DNA from: Hirudinaria manillensis
Lineage: Eukaryota; Annelida; Clitellata; Hirudinida; Hirudinidae
Reading direction: 5' to 3'
Assembly (NCBI GenBank): GCA_034509925.1
Contig: CM067530.1
Location: 2,697,001 to 2,761,000 of the forward strand
Length of the DNA stretch: 64,000 nucleotides
The notes beneath the pieces were generated by a model. It saw nothing but the letters and a program-made list of their open reading frames with translations, was not told where the DNA came from and made no database searches. The position numbers and the translations under genes were made by a program. Positions 61,501 to 64,000 of the stretch are shown here, piece by piece (the stretch's first letter is position 1; every line of letters starts with the position of its first letter).

Positions 61501-62071
61501 CCAGTCTAAACTTTCAAAACACGCCATCCTCTTCCACCAGAAAAGCCCAGGCAAGGTCATCGGTGGAGACGCTAGTTTAGACAGAAGCATTTCCAACTCT
61601 CCAAAGAAAATTAAAGAGCACATCTGCGACCAGTGCAACAAGTCCTACAAGACCTCCGGAGCTCTCGTCGTCCACAAGCGATCGCACTCCGGAGAGCGAC
61701 CCTACGTTTGCGACGTCTGCGCCATCAGTTTCTCCAGGTCGAGTTCCCTCGCCCGGCACAAAAGGGCACACACGGGAGAGAAACCGCACGTGTGTCGGAT
61801 TTGTAACAAAGCGTACGCCAGAAGACACCTCCTCAGCAAACACCAGATGGCCGACCATCGCTCCAAGGGCCAAGGAGACTATGACATTGCGGGCCAATTT
61901 CCGATCTCGGTCAAAGAAACAGACCGCATCGAGTACCCTCTTCGGGATGACGCTCTTTTATTCTCCGGCTTGCCCAATCTTTTGACCAATCACCTGACGC
62001 CTTTCAAAAGTTCCAATCATGTTAACGTTGACATCAACAACATCGATGAAAATATCATTCTGAATTTGTAG
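58550..62071 (+). CDS. C2H2 zinc-finger transcription factor with twelve fingers
   Basis: Exons 58550-58715, 58786-59097, 59631-59996, 60219-60379, 60704-60869, 60978-61245 and 61387-62071 join in phase; 707 residues. A disordered N-terminal third is followed by a short coiled segment (KMKQEVMTLKKQVCVLQDEI) and a Ser/Pro patch. Twelve C2H2 units then follow, from YFCPKCTRSFSSYRLLCRHI to HVCRICNKAYARRHLLSKHQ, some with TGEKP-type linkers (HTGEKPF, HSGERPY). The eighth finger (CYLCSSEHGNKEILREHILTH) is atypical. The exon ending at 60869 uses a CAG|GCAAGT donor, required by phase. A likely alternative exon at about 59365-59449 does not fit phase. Target genes unknown; no KRAB, BTB or SCAN domain seen. 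Confidence 0.85.
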
Positions 62072-62305
62072 CTCTTTTTGCATAGTTTTGCACAAACCCA
62101 CGGACCAACCGAATTTACTGCAGCACTGAAATAAAATTGAGGCAATCAATTTCAGAAAATACGAATTTTTTTAAGTTTTATTGTGTTACACTTGAGGATC
62201 TTGATGTGTTGATAAATTTCAGCAAGTGATATTAGTTATGCACTTTTTAAAATTCTTGATGCACAGATATTCTTGCATGAATGCATTATATTTCTCATGC
62301 ATGTC
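62072..62305. other. Short convergent 3' gap
   Basis: 234 bp between the stop codons of the zinc-finger gene (+) and the TTLL gene (-). AATAAA occurs at about 62130 on the plus strand and is a likely polyadenylation signal for the zinc-finger gene. Confidence 0.5.
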
Positions 62306-63993
62306 CTATTTTTGTCCTTCAGTTTGATGAATGCTCTCTCTCTTTCTATTAATAACTTGTTCGGCCAACTGGCCAGGAGAGATGGAATTGTCATAAAATC
62401 GTGACTGAAGGTTCTTGACTCTCTTCTCCGCATTCATCTTTGCCAATGTTTGGATCAGGAGCTTATTGGCCACTATGAAATTGGTTCCGGATTGGTTGCG
62501 TCCCCTCTGGAACGTATGACTGCCATGCTTCACCCTGTGGAGTTGGGCGCCCCCGGCCGAGGACTTAGACGTCTTGGACTCGTGATTTTTCGTGGCTGGC
62601 CTCAACTTGGATCTTGCCGATTCCTTTTTGGGGAATGTCAAGTTGGAATTAGCAGACTTGGTTGAGTCAACCACTTTTCCAAGTGTCTGAACTTTTGAGC
62701 CATCACTAAAAAAGAGAGATTGGGTCTCTTTAGGCAAATCCTTGTTGGTATTGGTGATGTTGGTGCTAATAGGCACGATGGGCTCTTTCGTCATACTTTC
62801 ACCAATTAAAACCTCTGATTTCTTGACTTCCTTAATTTTAACAGATTTTGTTTCACTGCTCATGTTAGATTCTTTGATGGTGTTCTGCTTTACAGTTTTG
62901 GGATTTTGTTCTGTAGTATCTTCAACTTTATTGGGGTCTTTTGTCAAATTTGCATCCCCAGCTGTTGGGTCTGAGAGAGTGGAATCTGTTGATGTGGGAC
63001 TGTCCAACTCTGGTTCCTTCACAGTTTCTGTTTTTTCTGGTTTAGAAGTATCTGTATCAGCAGGTTCCTGTTGTAAGTTGCTCTTTGAAGGCTGTGGGTT
63101 AACTTTTGTGTCCTTGGCTTTCTGTTTGTTTTCTGAATCGTGATCTAGCTCGTCGTCTCCATCGTAATTTTCGTCAGGTTTAGTGCTTTTTATGGACTTT
63201 TTTTCTTGACTGGAACTCTTCTTGACTGTTTCAAACATGGACTTTGTCTCTTTTTGAGGAGTCTTCTCAGGATGAAAGACCACGGAAATTATATTTTTTT
63301 TGGGCTGGGAATTTCCTGAGATCAAGCTCGACAATGCCGAACTGTTCTGAGTTATTGTTGGAGCCACGGCTGGTTTCTGCAAATAGTAGATTTTTACAAT
63401 GACTTAAATTCAAATAATTTTACAATGACTTAAATTCAAATAATTTTACAATGACTTAAATTCAAATAATTTTATTTTACAATTAATCAAGCGTCTCCTC
63501 CGCTGACTAAACCTTGACACCGATCCCGAAACTATTCATGCAAACATACGAGTTAACGAACTTGAATCAGGGGAAATCCAAAAGGCGAATTTTTGTAAAG
63601 CCCATCGTAGTAAATTATCTCGAAGTGCCTCTGGCCTTCCAGTGGTAAGAGTGCCTTCCTTTGTTGACAGTTTCTGAAGCACTCGATCGCTATGCCTGGT
63701 CAGCGAACATGAAAAAAAAAGATGGTGACTGAAAGCGGAGGCAAGAGACCAAAGATTATTTAAATGCTTTAAAGGTACTACAATTTTAAGTTTCGAATGT
63801 TATTTATAAATTAAGACTAATTTATCCATTCGGAAAATAAAATTTGAAACAAACGTAGAGTTTCCTCAATGACGCTGGGTACGATTGATCGCAGATGATC
63901 GCAATTGGTTGCAAGGCATGGATTGACATTTACTTCAAGCAGCCATATCTTTACCAGGGTTATAATGAATGAGTTATAATCTTGAACCTTGTT
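62306..63993 (-). CDS. TTLL10-like tubulin glycylase, C-terminal part (partial at window edge)
   Basis: Three phase-joined exons: 63993-63855, 63695-63562 and 63376-62306; more exons must lie beyond the right edge. The first carries the ATP-grasp/TTL signature KIWLLEVNVNPCLATNCDHL with IVPSVIEETL. The second continues RIAIECFRNC ... LLPLEGQRHFEIIYYDG, the form seen in TTLL10-type enzymes, which add glycine chains to tubulin in cilia. The last exon is a 357-codon tail rich in Lys, Ser, Thr and Glu, low in hydrophobic residues, ending in a more ordered stretch (ANKLLIQTLAKMNAEKRVKN, then a helix). The long tail may bind microtubules (inference). The subfamily call (TTLL10 rather than TTLL3/8) is moderate. 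Confidence 0.8.
63392..63471. repeat. Three-copy 26-bp tandem repeat in a TTLL intron
   Basis: Unit TTTACAATGACTTAAATTCA plus AATAAT, repeated three times with virtually no differences, starting just upstream of the last TTLL exon's acceptor. Confidence 0.85.
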
Positions 63994-64000
63994 CTACGTT

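Overview
This window is eukaryotic nuclear DNA, almost certainly from an invertebrate animal. Genes are split by many short AT-rich GT-AG introns, GAT/CAT and TAA microsatellites are common, and the proteins are metazoan: an RBM39 splicing factor, CDK20, a CARD-bearing RIG-I-like receptor, a myosin-VII-type MyTH4-FERM protein, ULK, a class A GPCR and ciliary proteins. A CARD-bearing RLR beside ciliary and flagellar genes argues against nematodes and insects; I cannot name the phylum. Gene models were assembled by eye from splice sites, reading-phase continuity and family similarity, so exon edges are predictions. Several models keep phase through 10 or more exons, which supports them.

Layout, left to right. 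At 1-500 (-) is the N-terminal end of an unrecognised gene. RBM39 (-, 1063-4489) and CDK20 (+, 4878-6174) diverge from a 388-bp gap. A headless myosin-VII-like MyTH4-FERM-SH3 gene (+, about 6415-11159) follows, converging on a small Ig-like/cysteine-rich membrane protein (-, 11262-12703). A RIG-I/MDA5-like RNA helicase sensor with tandem CARDs covers 13046-20927 (-, 26 exons). A ULK1/2-type autophagy kinase covers 22123-33069 (-) and carries a CR1-like retrotransposon in an intron. From 33.1 to 38.4 kb I see no convincing coding sequence; it is rich in microsatellites and holds a candidate TATA promoter and 5' noncoding exon. An atypical class A GPCR lies at 38391-42156 (+).

The right third is rich in cilium/flagellum-type genes, all on the minus strand except one. 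Two adjacent related genes (45594-53821 and 54556-56054) encode RIIa-like domains followed by a repeated PPxDxYHxxY-type motif that I do not recognise. The first is interrupted, 14 bp inside an intron, by an intact Ty3/gypsy element (47925-53470) with apparently identical 221-bp LTRs and a 1667-codon gag-pol ORF that starts with a SAP domain. Next come an RS-rich CFAP97-domain gene (56292-57845, -), a 12-finger C2H2 gene (58550-62071, +) and the 3' part of a TTLL10-like tubulin glycylase gene (62306 to right edge, -).

Functional themes: RNA splicing (RBM39), ciliary signalling and structure (CDK20, RIIa pair, CFAP97, TTLL), antiviral RNA sensing (RLR) and autophagy initiation (ULK). The most novel items are the RIIa/PPxDxY repeat family, the headless MyTH4-FERM-SH3 gene, the enlarged N-terminus of the RLR, and the young gypsy element beside a splice donor.
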